This document shows positions 9,795 to 21,560 of a DNA stretch of 64,000 nt, in pieces (positions within the stretch are counted from its first letter, which is position 1; each line of letters begins with the position of its first letter). Origin of the DNA: Pinus tabuliformis (lineage: Eukaryota > Streptophyta > Pinopsida > Pinales > Pinaceae); the NCBI GenBank assembly GCA_031772625.1, contig CM062808.1, positions 138,114,605 through 138,178,604 on the forward strand, given 5' to 3'. Position numbers and translations under genes: made by a program. The notes under the pieces are model-generated. The model made no database searches, had not been told where the DNA came from, and saw only the letters and a list, made by a program, of their open reading frames with translations.

Positions 9795-11950
9795 GTGAAG
9801 GCCGAACTAGAGTGAGGGATGAAATGCTTTATGAATCAGTGCGAGGAATTGTAATCTGCTGTCAGAAAACCTGCAAGAAAGTACAGATACATATACATAA
9901 CTGAGAACTCTGTCAAATGATACATGAATCGTGGCATGGACGCAACCATCCAGAGAATGATCATGTAAATGGATCCAGGTATGGGTGTAGCCATCCACAA
10001 AGAGGATCATAATGAAACCATAGTATGGTCGCAGCCATCCAATAATGAGGAGGATCGCATATGATAACTCATGGTATGGTTGCAACCATCCATATAAAAG
10101 ATACATGCATATAAACATAACCATGTCACATCACTTCGCAACCTGAAATTGTGTGATCTAAGCCCAGGGTCTTCACTCCAACACGACTCGATCAAGGTAC
10201 AAATCTTAACATGCGAATAGATGTGTTGATGTCGAACATGCTAGAAAGTCGCTTGATTACCAGTCAATGATGTAAATTGTTAACAAGCGCGAGAGAAACC
10301 ACCAATGATGACAACGGTCCTCAAGGTAATATCAGCACAATCCATGGAATGTGAATAGAGGAACTGAAGTCGAACACCTGTGAAATCACTCGATCGAAAG
10401 CCAATGATGAGAACTTGTTGTCGAGTGCGAAGAACTTGCCTTTAGGGCATGCAAGCTCTAAGGTACCGAAAGGGAGTCTCTCAGTCATTTTCCCAGATAA
10501 TGAGTTGAAGTTGATAGGAAGCGATTGTGTCGCAGGAGGGCCATAATGTATCCCACATCATCGAAGCGAGACAAAAGGATGCAAAATGATTTTGGATGAT
10601 ACAGAGAATCAGAGGTAATTGTAACTGAAGAAGGGAAACTCTTGAACATATCGGCGACACGACTAAAAGTTTGGCAGCTTTTGGATCCATAGGATCGGTA
10701 GTCATGATGATGTGGCAGAGATCAAATGGAAGGAAAAAAATGAACAGCCCAACCTAGGAAGTTAAATGATACAAAGGAGGATATCCCAACCAGACATGAA
10801 GAAGAAAGTGTCGTGTTCAAGAGTGAGTTGCCGACACAACTGATTTTCCAAATTTTCCCCCACCATTCCTAGCAGGTACCCCAATTATTTTTTAATCGCA
10901 AGCTTGAAGGGGATAACAGATGAATCCAACCTAGTAAGTTTCACAAGCCCTAGGAAGAAGAAGCTCATGTCCGTCATGACGACGAATCCGATGTCGTTTA
11001 ATTTTTTCACGAGTCAGACAAAGGTATAACTCGGTATCTTTTTCATGTTTAGAGAGATTGGAAAAAAAAAACGGAAAACAAAACTCCACATGGTCCCTTT
11101 TCGTACGTTTGTGTCTCTTGAGCCCGAAAGGTAGAAAAGAATACTACAGAACTGCTTGACCATTTTAGTATTTTTCGTAAATAGTGCATCCCAGCCTGAA
11201 AAAGGGGTAAAATTATACTAGGAACATGATGTTTTGCATCTGTTAACGAGTTCGAAACAACAAGGGCTTGGCTATCTTTTCTATTTTAAAGGGTCGGAAA
11301 AGAGCTTAAAAGTGGACCCCCCCATTTTATTCTCTTTTACAAGTCAAAAGGGAAAAATACTTGGCAATCTTTTCATATGAGTTTAACGAGTCGAGAAAAG
11401 AGTTGAAACATGACTCGTCGTTCGCGTCAAACATCCATCACCTGTTGTTGTTCAAAAAGGTAAAGTGAATTATCCAATTCTTGAGGCAAAATAGGTTAAA
11501 ATATTTACAAAAACCTAATATTTTCATGAAAAACTGAATAAAAGGAAGAAAAGTAAATATTTCTTTTACCTTTTACCATTTTACCTTGTTGTGAAGACTT
11601 TTTACTCACCTTTTCCCTAATTGTTTGGAGCAGATTGCGAGAGATCCGGGAGGTCATTCATCGAGCCGCCAGTTATAGGTAAGAGCCAAGGCCCTGAACT
11701 CCATTTTCATGCCTTTTATTCATGTTTTAACCATTTTTAGGTTTTTTGAGGGAGGATTTATCGTCAGCATGATTTTCGGGCACAGAATCGCACCGGCCGA
11801 GGGTAATTAACACGACCTATCACGCCGTTAGCGCAACCATTTTTAAAATAGGTGTGCCAGCGCCAGGAATAGGGAAAAACCTTATTTCCTCATAAAACCA
11901 CCATTGAAACTTGAAATTTATGGGCCAAGCATGATTGTTGACTCAAATCT
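9795..11950. other. G2 internal noncoding stretch before 3' LTR
   Basis: Between the polypurine tract and the antisense ORF lie about 2.1 kb without recognisable coding. They include the ATGG-CATCC repeats at 9934-10092, an imperfect pair of ~130-bp units around 10195-10460 (shared words GTCGAACA and CAATGATG), and AT-rich sequence at 11000-11900 with several purine runs. Long noncoding regions are usual in large Tat-type elements. Confidence 0.55.
9934..10092. repeat. ~45-50-bp minisatellite, 4 copies
   Basis: The motif (C/T)ATGGNNGNAGCCATCC or its variant occurs at about 9935, 9980, 10024 and 10075. Spacings are 45, 44 and 51 bp, and GAGGATC-like words separate the copies. Each core is itself partly palindromic (ATGG...CCAT). 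Confidence 0.75.
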
Positions 11951-13159
11951 ATGTCTTTTGCAGGAAAGAATCGTTGAAAATGGTAGACTGGAAAGAATGA
12001 GAACATGAAGATGTGGACACCCAGGCACTGAATGATCCAAATTGCCTAGAAGCTTTGAGGGCTTGTGGGCTCCTCAAATTCTTTCTCACGCTAGGGATAT
12101 GGGCCCAACCTGAGTTGCTTTGGTACCTGATTATTCTTTGGGACACAAATCGATAAATATTCATCATTGGTGACCAAGAGATGGAGTTAGAAACTTCAGA
12201 CATATATTTCATCACAGGGTTGTCCCAAAGAGGGAACCAGTCAACTTATACGGGCCACGACTGATTAGGGCAAGCATATTCACGTTGCTCACCGAACATT
12301 GCCCTAAGCCCTCAAATCCAAGAGTGGAAAGATTGAGATTTCCACTGTCCAGGATCTGACACTGAGAGTGCTACTGTTGACCATCAACAGAGTGGTAGCG
12401 TCCTAGGCAATGCACGAGACTAACAAGTTGAAGTTCCTGTATGCTATTGACTACACATCACCGACGATCTTCAACTAGGCAGAGGCGCTGAAGATCAACA
12501 TAAAGTGCTAGCTGACCAAAGCTAAGACGGGGAATCTGAAGCAATTTTGCTTCAGATCTGTACTAATGACCTTTTTCTTGGAACGGATGCCATTGTTCTA
12601 GTACCAGTTGACTGAGGTAGATCCTCCCATGCCTTGCAACCCATGGATGACCCGTTGGAGTTATTTGATGCCCAGGATCACTGAGGGTCAACACATGTCA
12701 TACAGACCTATATTTTTTTTCATGACTACGATGACAGAAGATCGTTGTGGAGGATTCACCATACAGTGGCACCGAATTCGATGGAGATCCGGAGATGTCG
12801 TTACCAAATGGAGAGGGTTTTGACGATGAAGGTAAAAAATCAATTTTTTAATTTTGTGATTTTTTTTAATTTTTTTTTGTATATATTTGTTTATAACATT
12901 TCTCTTTGTTAATGCAGACGTTGGACCCGAGTGCCCTGCTGGGATGTCCCCAATAGCCAAGCGCGTTATCGGCCTAATTGATGATGTTGCTCCTTATCAG
13001 GAGGGGAGTGACAACGAGGAGGAGATCACAAAGAACCTTGAGGGGTTGACTCGTGGTATCCCAGAGTATTCTCGGGTGGGAGACATTCCTCGCCAGTACC
13101 AGAGACACACGGTGGGAGTATCGGATCAGATTCATCAATTGCTAACTCATGTTGCATGA
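11951..13159 (+). pseudogene. Antisense extra ORF of G2, spliced and broken
   Basis: This lies on the strand opposite to G2 gag. Frames in 11980-12830 read LRACGLLKFFLTLGIWAQPE, ELLWYLIILWDTNR, MELETSDIYFITGLSQRG, EVDPPMPCNPWMTRW, and then EDSPYSGTEFDGDPEMSLPN, joined by stops and shifts. After an 86-bp intron the frame continues 12918-13159 as VGPECPAGMSPIAKRVIGLI to a TGA. The DIYFITGLSxRG block recalls the plant-mobile-domain-like ORFs carried antisense by some Tat elements (family knowledge; function unknown). It has many disruptions in the first exon and none in the last. Identity as an extra ORF is fairly sure; the family name is an inference. Confidence 0.65.
12832..12917 (+). other. 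Probable intron of the antisense ORF
   Basis: GAAG|GTAAAA at the 5' side and a T-rich tract ending TTAATGCAG|ACG at the 3' side delimit 86 bp of very T-rich sequence. Joining the flanks keeps an open frame (…FDDE-DVGPECPAG). The codons on both sides look coding while the intron does not. Confidence 0.7.
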
Positions 13160-13317
13160 GTTGTATCATGCTACCACGATCACCATGTTGATTAGTTCCT
13201 AGGTCTAGCATTTACATTTTTTTAGGCCTGCGAGCCACCGATGTTATTTTGGACACACATATTATATTTTTGGGTTTTTATGCATCAAACATTATCACCA
13301 TACATACATATATATAT

Positions 13318-13371
<54 letters not shown>

Positions 13372-13425
13372 TCTATTTTCTTGCTTACTATGGTACAAAT
13401 GGTTTGTTTTATCTTTTCACATGCT
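13160..13425. other. Spacer with (TA)n between antisense ORF and RNase H
   Basis: About 265 bp separating two convergent coding regions of G2. Nothing coding is seen, and a long TA microsatellite occupies 13308-13369. Confidence 0.6.
13308..13369. repeat. (TA)n microsatellite
   Basis: Some 60 bp of nearly perfect TA/TATA dinucleotides, interrupted once by AGA near 13318. Open frames across it (YIYIYI) are artefacts. Confidence 0.97.
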
Positions 13426-13835
13426 TCATAAATGTCTATCCAACACACAATTAGCTAATGCATTTGTCAATGTATTCATGCGCCTAGGAATATGATGATA
13501 TGTAATGTAAGCAAATGCCTTTCCAATAGACGAATATGGAAATACATTCTCAATATTTGAGGGTTTCTAACGGAATATTGACCGTTGAGTTGAAGGACGA
13601 CAAGCTGTGAATCCAGGTTGACAACCAACTCTCGAATGTCAAGAGCAATGGCTTCTCACAACAGTTCGACGACCACAATGTATTCAGCAATGTTGTTAGT
13701 TGTACGAACTAAACAAATACCTTTAAGGTCGATCAACTCACCGTTAGGGTCATAAATAGCCCATGTTGCGGATGATAGGTTCTGGGTACTATGACAAGCA
13801 CCATCAGTGAAACCGATGTGAGGAGTCGCAGACAT
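13426..13835 (-). pseudogene. G2 RNase H domain (one stop, one frameshift)
   Basis: Minus-strand reading from ATG at 13835: MSATPHIGFTDGACHS, ATWAIYDPNGELIDL, TTNNIAEYIVVVELL, a TGA, EAIALDIRELVVNLDSQLVV, then after a +1 shift near 13490 IPRRMNTLTNALANCVLDRH and a stop. The D (TDGA), E (IAEY) and D (LDSQL) residues are the RNase H catalytic set. It is preceded by CTTTGTAG, a good 3' splice site, so it may have been a separate exon. Because RT was not found, this may be the second (archaeal-type) RNase H that Tat elements carry rather than the one joined to RT. Confidence 0.75.
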
Positions 13836-14673
13836 CTACAAAGCAAGGAAAACATAGTAAACAGGAAAGTTGTTTGAAAACTAACACACCAAACCACACT
13901 GCACAAAAAATAATGACACATTAATGTACACAAGTAACCATGCAAGATGACCTAAGCATAATATTTCTTGAGGTGGGAGTCCATGTTGGGACTCAGGTAA
14001 TCAATCAACACAGATGAACACTAGAGTTTTACCATTTCCATGATGATTAAGCATCAACGTGGCCAAATAATAGAGTAGAACTCATATAAGGCTTTGCCCC
14101 CATGCCCCCTGGGCGAGGGAGGGTTACGAGTCACATGACAACCCCATTGCAATAATGGGAAAGCGGTACAAACTCGAGGAGGGAGAAAAATCCTGAATCC
14201 ATGATGGGATAAAGGTGCCATCAGTTGAAAGAGCTTGTTCATGTCACAAGAAACTGATACTTCAATAGGAGGTTGAGAAGAAAACTACTTAAGACACATA
14301 GACTTGACCGCCAGACTAGGCAAGAATGAGGAATGAGGATGAGTATTGGTCCAAGGTGGTTCCTCGAGAGACATGACTTCCATGATACCTTCATCAACGA
14401 GGAAGGTCTCGGCTAAGGGATCAAGTGATTCCAAAGTGTCAAGCCATGGGGATTGAGAATGCGTATTAAGAGAGGTCTTCAAAACAGAAAAATCAGAGGA
14501 TGTGGAACTCGAAGCTGAAACAATTTCCACGTAATTGATTTCGGCAAGGCTAAGAAGCATAACCTCACCCTAGATATCAATAAGACCTAGTGAAGGTATG
14601 ACCCAAGGATCATATTTGGCTGAGACCATGTTGACAAAGGCAACATGAGGAGGTGGGAGCGGAAAAATTCCCC
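13836..14673 (-). other. G2 segment between protease and RNase H, no RT/IN found
   Basis: Minus-strand frames at 14054-14242 and 14285-14560 are open but show no RT, RNase H or integrase motif (no LPFGL-, YLDD- or HHCC-like block). This ~840 bp is where ~3 kb of pol would be expected, so the catalytic core appears deleted. The right-hand part continues the protease frame. Confidence 0.55.
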
Positions 14674-15594
14674 TCAAGGCAGAATCTTTGAAAAGACCTG
14701 CCCCCACACTCTCATAGGGAGCACTAGTGTGCTTGACGTATGGAACATTACATATGAGGAGGAAGAGGCAAAGAAAGACAGTTGGTTGATAGTGAAAATC
14801 TTCCCTTGATGTGGAAAACGTATCATGCGAAATAGCAAGGAGGCTACCGCATGCATAGCATGGGTCCAGCTCCGTCCAAGTAGAAGATTGTAATTGAGAT
14901 TGGCGTCAACAACCTCTACCTCGACTTGCACTATCTTGCCTTCTAGAGTAACGGCAAGGTTAGGTAAGACACTGAAGGGTCACAAATCGCGCCCATCGAA
15001 ATCTTCCAAAGTGTTCAGGGATTGGTTCAAATCAGGAGAACCAATAGCCTTCCAACATGCAATTGACATGATGCAGGTGGAAGCACCTTCATCGATAACA
15101 GTCCTGTGGATGGTCTTCTCATTGATGCTTACTTGAATGAGAAAGGCAATCTGATGAGGGAGATGTGGAACATCGTTCTCTAGGTAAAAACATATCAAAT
15201 TGGAATTGGTGGGATTGATACTCCCGATAGCTAATAGCAAATATTTCTGTTGCGATGGGAAGCTTTGGAGCACCTCGAGAGTCGACATAGCTGATGGCAC
15301 CTGAGCCAAATACTCAACAATATTATAGTGTTGAGTGGCTTGGGTGTTAGGATTGTTCAGGTATTTCCGTAGCACACCTCAAGAGGGTGGCCAGATAGTA
15401 GAATCAGGATTAGGGTGCGCGATATGAAGAGGGCCAAAACTCAGGGCAGAAGAAGAAGGGGTGGCTTCTTTCACTTTCCTAGTTGTCAGAGCAGGAGTTT
15501 GGTAATATTTTGATCTAGTAGCCACATTAACAGGCATACTCATCATGAACACTTGAGACCCTGAGGAAGCGGATGATTGAGGTTGGTCTACCAT
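14674..15594 (-). pseudogene. G2 protease region
   Basis: Minus-strand frames at 15379-15594, 14980-15375 and 14674-14931 read on with few breaks. The active-site equivalent is TVIDEGASTCIMSIACWKAI at about 15050-15100 (D-E-G-A in place of D-S/T-G-A). Then come VEVVDANLNYNLLLGRSWTH and FPHQGKIFTINQLSFF, the conserved C-terminal block of the Tat-type protease. Upstream LRKYLNNPNTQ leads from the gag tail. It has a stop at 15376 and a TAA or shift near 14935. The enzyme would process the Gag-Pol precursor. Confidence 0.8.
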
Positions 15595-16660
15595 TTGGGT
15601 TTGCTGAGACGGAAATGGCTCTTTGAGGACAGCGGGAGTCCCTTTGAGAAAATGACTAACTTTAGATCGTCAGGGACAATCTTTAGTGTAGTGGTCCTCC
15701 TCGCAAATGAGGCAGGGATACTTAGGTTTTAGTTGTGAAGATTCACCAACAGAAGATTTGGGAGGACCATGTTTTGGGGCATCAGCTTTACCCTTTCCTT
15801 TGCCTTTCTTCTTACCTTTTGAGGATTTTTCCACTACGGTAGACTGGATAGCGTGGAACTCTGAGTTTTTACCAAGGCCAAGTGGATTCTAGGAAGAACT
15901 ATTGGGAACAACATTCGAGACTGACTTCTTTTTGGAAGAAGATTTAGCAGGGGTCTAGGATATTGAACCAATAACTCCATCGACAGGAGGTACAACTTGC
16001 AACTTTGATGTCGTGGGATCAGATGATGGTCGTGGAGCATTGGGTAATAATTCATACAAAGTGCCAGACTGAGAGTAAACTAGATCTAAGTAATAGGCAC
16101 AAGTAATGGGTTGTTCTTTAGTAACGCATCCACCCATAGCTATATCATGAGAAATTGGGGCCACGAATGATTTAGTGGACCATTCGGTGAGCAACTGATC
16201 AGTAATCTCAAATTTGATCAGGTGACATCTACGTATCCATTCATGGATGTGATCGGAGATGAGTGTCGCAGTATCTTGCTTAAGTGATGTGAATAAATAG
16301 GTGCTAGTTTCATAGTGAACCGACAGTTGAAAATGCGTGAGGAAATCCATGGCTAAAGAGTTAAATTCATGGTAAGTACTTCGAGGAAGCTCGATGTACC
16401 ACTTGGCTACAGCACCTGTGAGGGTTCATTGGAAAAGATGGAGACGAATGGAATCGTCAACGTAAGAGTTCGAAGAGCACCAGAGGTGATATGTCATCAC
16501 GTGGGCTTGAGGATATTCTTTTGCTTTCCCATCGAACTTTGGACAATCGCTTGGTATCTTGGACGACACTGGAGGCCAGTATGGCGAATGAAGAATTGGA
16601 TCATTCGTAAGGCAAGTTACATATGTCTACTCTAGTGTGGCCAAGAATGGAAATTGAGTA
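15595..16660 (-). pseudogene. G2 gag core and zinc knuckle
   Basis: Minus-strand reading contains SDCPKFDGKAKEYPQAHV, TLTGAVAKWYIELPRSTYHE, LAMDFLTHFQLSVHYET, and a long helix-rich frame (15955-16350), the retrotransposon-gag domain of Tat/Athila-like elements. A basic KGKKKGKGKGKAD linker follows, then a zinc knuckle CLICEEDHYTKDC at 15676-15714. The knuckle has CX2CX3HX4C spacing, one residue short of the usual CX2CX4HX4C. Stops at about 16415, 15955 and 15672 break it. Structural protein of the particle; non-functional here. Confidence 0.8.
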
Positions 16661-18669
16661 TTAAAAGGCATAGGAGGTTGGTAAGCGGGTCCAAGCGGAG
16701 GATCCCATCCCTACTGGTAAGGATTTTGGCCCCACAGTGGGGGATTTTGGCCATATGGCATATGATGTTGCCCCCATTGCGGGTTACCTTAGCCATAGGG
16801 AGGATTTTTACCTTGAATACCTTGGAACTGTCTAGTCATAGATTGTTGATAAGAAACGTACGGGTTAAAAGGATGTTGAGCTTGTTGACCTTAGACATAT
16901 GGATATTGTACCTGTTGTCCCTGAACATACAGGTGTTGAACCTATTGTCCTTGAACAAGAGGATGTTGAACCTGGTGTCCTTGCGCATAAGGTTGATACA
17001 CTTGTTGCCCTTGGACATAGGGATTTTGTACCTGTTACCCTTGACCAAAAGGATTTTGAACCTGTTGACCTAGGGCAATAGGGTTTTGTACCTGGTGCCC
17101 TTGGCGAGAAGGATTCTGGACCTATTCACCTAGGACATTAGGATTTTGGACTTCTTGTTGCAAGACTTGACCCTGGCCTTGCCCTTCCAAGGGTTGACCC
17201 TGTTGATATGTATACAAGGGTTGTTGTTGCCCAGGTTGGTTTTTCTACTGCAAGGGTTGGCCTTACAGCTGCAAAATTTTTCCCTGGGGCTGCAGAGGTT
17301 GGCCCTGTGAGGACATGGGTTGGGAGGTTTGGAGAGCATAGTGCATCCACTGTTGTACGATTTGTTGCAACTATTGCAAGGGTTTTCCTTACGATTATTA
17401 TAGATGACTTGCTGCAGGATCACTTTCCCTTGTTCTTGCATGGATAGCCCTTGTTGTAAAAAAGGTTGCCCTTCCCTTATTGTTGCAAGGGTACTTGAAC
17501 AGTGCCTGGAAAATTTCCGAACTGAATCTGGCCATAGCCACCCTAAAAAGTGGACGAGCCAGGCTGAATTTACTGCCCATACTAAAGGGTGTAAGGTTTT
17601 TAACCATTTCTTGAGAACCATATGGAATGTAAGGAGTTTGGTATTGGACTTCAGCCTCATAGGGTTGTTGATACTGGACATTGCTCGACCCAGATGGACC
17701 AACGGGATTTTGAACTTGTTGGTACATGACATTGCTTGATCCAATAGGATCAGCAGGGTTGTGAATAACACCAGAAGAAGGTTGGTTCATACCAAGCATG
17801 TGAGCTTTGAGCCACTCACGTTGGTGGCGCTTGACACCATAGAAACATTCAAGTTTTCCCCCTCAAGCAGTGGCACAACTTGGCCACTGACCAAAGGGAT
17901 GAAGGAACTAACAGAGACATTCCTCAAGACTATCGGTTGAACTGAATGGGTGATTGGGACTGATGATACAAGAGGGTTCAGAATGGTGGGTTGCACCAGG
18001 ACTGAGGTAACAGCCTGTTCGGAGGTTGAGTTTGCAATGAATGGTCCTGAAGTAGGCATGGTGCCTGACGCCCAAATAGGGTTATGATAAAGTGATAAGG
18101 CACTAGGTGTACATGAAACTAACTATGCCAAAGACACATAATTGGGCGGCACACTAGTGAGAATACCCCCTATATAGGGGAAACCTTCAGGAGGAAAAGG
18201 ATGTTCTTCCTTTTTGACAGTGTGTGGAGTAGAAACTTCTGACTCCTCCAGTAGGTGACTGGCACATATTTGGGAACAAACGATGACGAATGGCCAAAGA
18301 AGTATGAGGGGACAATTCCAAAGGAACACTCGGTTGATTGTACGAACTGTAAGGACACTGCGGTGATATCACAACAAGGTCAAACAGAGGATTCGGAGGA
18401 TAGATAAGCAGTCAAAGATGACCGTTAGCAGTCGGCGAACTCTCAAGAGTTTGAACGAGATTGTACAGAGATTCCCGGCGAAGATTAGCAAATGACCTAG
18501 TATCTAAAGTAGGCGGAGGACGAGATAACAAAGGTTGAATGCTCAAAACAATTCTGAGTTCAACACCTTTGTCCTCTAGTGACTCAGGTAACTCAGGAAA
18601 CAGCTCCTTAGGCAATCTTTCAGATGGAGGAGAGGAAGACGAACTAGGTGAACTAGATTGTTCAGCCAC
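16661..18669 (-). pseudogene. G2 gag N-terminal Q/P-rich extension
   Basis: From a likely ATG at 18669 (MAEQSSSPSSSSSPPSER) the minus strand encodes an acidic, Ser/Pro-rich start (18412-18669). Broken frames follow (17787-18059, 17398-17799: YQQPYEAEVQYQTPYIPYGS), then a Gln-rich region with perfectly spaced 10-residue repeats and GQNPP-type motifs up to the gag core. I cannot name a function for the extension. Tat-type Gags often have such low-complexity N-termini. Many stops and shifts. Confidence 0.6.
16871..17140 (-). repeat. Nine 30-bp tandem units coding a 10-residue Gln-rich repeat
   Basis: Nine contiguous 30-bp units, each starting GG-A/T-T on the plus strand, with no length variation, plus a partial tenth from 17141. 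In gag sense each encodes about VQ(N/H)P(F/Y)xQG(Q/H)Q. The preserved 30-bp register despite base changes shows the array expanded while in frame. No unique spacers separate the units, so it is not a CRISPR array. Confidence 0.9.
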
Positions 18670-20446
18670 GATGACCTTATCTTAGTTAACAGAAAAGAGA
18701 CAGATAAACTTCAAGGCTCTAAAATTTTCTTTAAGGGAAACTCACGATTTGGTCTAGAAAATACTAATAGGATGTTATAGGATCATGGGAAACCAATTAT
18801 TAAGATGCCTAAATAGACTGGTGCTCTTTCATTTTTAAGAGTCGAGAAAGAAACAAAGATGACTCTCTCACTTTCGATTGGAAATGACCTCGGAAGGACA
18901 AGTGCTTGAATGATATTTTAAGTTTAATGAGTCAAAAAGATCAAATGATTGCTCTGGATGATCTAGGTAAACAGGATTACCAAGCAACCGTGAACTGCAT
19001 AATACCTCCCGGTGAACCTAGAAGTACGAGCAGGCAATCTCCTCGAATGTTGTGTTCGGTGTATCACGTTTGCAAGGCGACCGACTCGGCTTCCTAAGAA
19101 TAAAGGATTGCAACCTAGAGGGGTCTCATGTTATATACTTGATGGTGCGGGGAGCACAAATCCGTACTAGCGTTGTCTAATGCCAAAGCTAACAACAACT
19201 GCTAGGTTTAAAGATGTTGGAACACATCTCTATCCTAGACCTTCTAGATATGATCATTAGATGTCAAATGCGCCTTAGGTTAATTCAGTTCATTTTAAAG
19301 TTTATCCTGAGTTATGTCCCAGTTTTTAGGCCTTAGTGATGTGACTCGAAAAACCTTAAATGCAACTAAATGAGACAAGACCCTTTCAATTCAATGAATT
19401 GCCTACACTAAGGAGGGTAGAAACTACACAATCAAATGCAAACAACCAAGCATCTGAAAGAAAATTGATCTTTCACTACTTCACTTTTCGAAAAAAATAA
19501 ACTAATGAAAAATGCATTCCAATTCCTAATTTCCTGACAAGTACATTTCTAACAGTCCTTTCAAAAGCAAAAGAGTTTTTTTTCTCTTTCAAATTCTAAT
19601 GCAATCCTCGTCTTTAATGATGCAAACTATCGTAGCATAATAATGCAACAAACTAGAATTTCATACTTTTTCATGAAACAATGAAATGAATTTTTCGCAA
19701 ACAACACTTCAATGAAAAAGTTTTCCAGACAATTAGCTCTTCAAGCAAATGAAAACATGAAAACATAGACTCGTTCAGACTAATGAATCGCCAACTTTAC
19801 CAAAAACAAGACAAGCAATGTGATCCATGCCGGAAAAGAAACGTTTAGACAATAAAACGAAAACTTTTCAAACTTATGTAATGGAGGTCAAAGTTGTAAA
19901 AGGACCGCAAATTAAATGCGAGTAAGTACACCAACAACTCAACTCACTGAGTTCACAGTTAGCTGAATGGATGACAATCTAGATTCCCTAGTGTCACTAC
20001 CCATCCAATGACTCAAGAAATCTACTAGAAAGATGATAAGCCAATAAAAAAACAAAACCAAATGCAAGGCAGTTTTCTAGTCAGGGAGAAAACGGTCTGA
20101 AAGGCTTATGGGGTCGAAATCATGAGGGCAAAACACACTTGCCAAGGTTGGGGACAAACCCTAATCTTCACTTACACACATCGACATGATTTTCTAACCA
20201 AAAACAAGCGCCAGAGGTAGGTCAGCGTGATTGTTTTTCAGCATCTCACGCTGATCGGCGTGATTGTCAGAGGATTAAGCACACTGAGTGAGGGAGCCAA
20301 AAAAAAAAACAGGGCCCAGATCTACTACTATGAATTTCAAACTCAGACCAGTAAGAAGAAGAAATGAAACAGAACCAAAGGGAAAAGTGGAACTAGAAAA
20401 GTTCACACAAAATCATGAAATCCCAAACAAAACAAACAAAAGGATT
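18670..20446 (-). other. G2 long untranslated leader
   Basis: About 1.8 kb between the PBS and the likely gag ATG. It is A-rich on the plus strand, with many stops in all frames and no recognised domain. Long leaders of this size are common in Tat/Ogre-like elements. Confidence 0.6.
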
Positions 20447-20468
20447 CATCTCCCCAGTATGGTCGCCA
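20447..20468 (-). other. G2 primer-binding site region
   Basis: The minus strand reads TTGGCGACCATACTGGGGAG directly after the LTR end CACCACA. TTGGCGACC plus CTGGGGA is a PBS form seen in plant Ty3 elements; the priming tRNA was not identified. Confidence 0.7.
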
Positions 20469-20471
20469 ATT

Positions 20472-21560
20472 TGTGGTGAAGTAAAATTATGAGTGCGAAC
20501 ATAAAAAATTCCTCCAACCCGATAATGGGTCTAGCCACAACTGATACATTATATGGAAGATTTCCTTAGGTTAGAACCAATTAAGAGGGCCTACCTCTTA
20601 GTACGCTTATCCTGTTTGATGATGTCCTTGCTTGCTCGCTCCAACTATCTCTCGCTTCCTTCTTCAAACACCTAAAACAAGTAAACAACAACAAACAATA
20701 ACCATGATAATAGAAAAATTGTAATTCAACCTACTTAAAAGGTCAAGAAACATTAAGCCATGAAAATGTAAGATGACAAATTATGTAGGAAATCAATTGA
20801 TAGTTGCATATATATTGAATCAAGAAGAGATTACAACCATTGCCTTGATGTTGTCGTTATCCTTTGACAAAACCAGGTTCCCACACACTTCTGCTAGCAT
20901 TCCATGATGACCTTGAAAATAATAGTTTTAAGGCTCTTCCCTTTAGGCTTCACATTAAACCAAATCCACACTTCTCCCTCACACAACTATGAATAGCTTG
21001 TTGTTTACTCCAAACTTAATTAGCACTAGCACACCAACATTAACACTAGTTTTTGCTTGGGAAAAATGGAGGTTTATATAGGATGAATGGATGGGAGATG
21101 GATCCTATTCTCGTGGGAGAAGCTCTTATCTCTTGAGGTAGTTCCATAATCATAGGGGAAAGGAGCCCAAACTGACATCCTCGACCCCATGTGGCCAAAC
21201 CATTTACCGGACTTCTGTTACGAAGCTTCTAGAGCTAAAAACTTCAGCTATTTATTTAAAAAACTTTCCATAAGAGGACCAATGCGACTGGAACAAATCT
21301 CAGTCGCTCCGGTCGGTGTTAGGGACAGTGTTAATCCCTGTCTATTGACACGAGGAGGACAAGGGCCATTAGCGTCGGTCTTGTAAACTGGGAAAAACAG
21401 AAGATTTTTGGGAAATGGTGCAAAAGGGAATTGTTCTACTCATGAAGAGGGACACAATGGGAGTTTCTTCACGAAGAGTAAGCATGTAGGGTTCATTGTA
21501 GAGGTCCTCTAGGATCAAGGAACGGGGAGTATAGGAATAGTGAAAAAATGTTGTGTAACA
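20472..21560 (-). mobile_element. G2 5' LTR
   Basis: Right-hand LTR copy (plus ends TGTGGTGAAG and TGTGTAACA), aligned along its length with 8681-9779. AAAGG follows at 21561-21565. Being on the element's 5' side, it would carry the promoter reading leftward. Confidence 0.93.

Larger units (their letters stand above)
8681..21560 (-). mobile_element. G2, 12.9-kb Tat-lineage-like Ty3 element
   Basis: A complete insertion bounded by LTRs of 1,099 bp (8681-9779) and 1,089 bp (20472-21560), with AAAGG on both outer sides. On the minus strand the order is 5' LTR, PBS, long leader, gag with Q-rich repeats, CCHC knuckle, protease-like region, RNase H, an antisense ORF, polypurine tract and 3' LTR. 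Very long leader, antisense extra ORF between pol and 3' LTR, and the protease wording IDEGASTCIMS point to the Tat group. I found no RT or integrase, so it appears internally deleted. The LTRs differ by roughly 8% in the first 300 bp by eye, so it is not young. Confidence 0.9.

Noticed and set aside
12608-12823. 71-codon plus-strand ORF as an independent small gene
   Set aside because: It is one frame segment of the broken antisense ORF of G2; the true coding frame switches before 12730.
16871-17140. Regular 30-bp repeats as a possible CRISPR array
   Set aside because: The units are contiguous with no unique spacers and code for a Gln-rich part of Gag in a plant retrotransposon.
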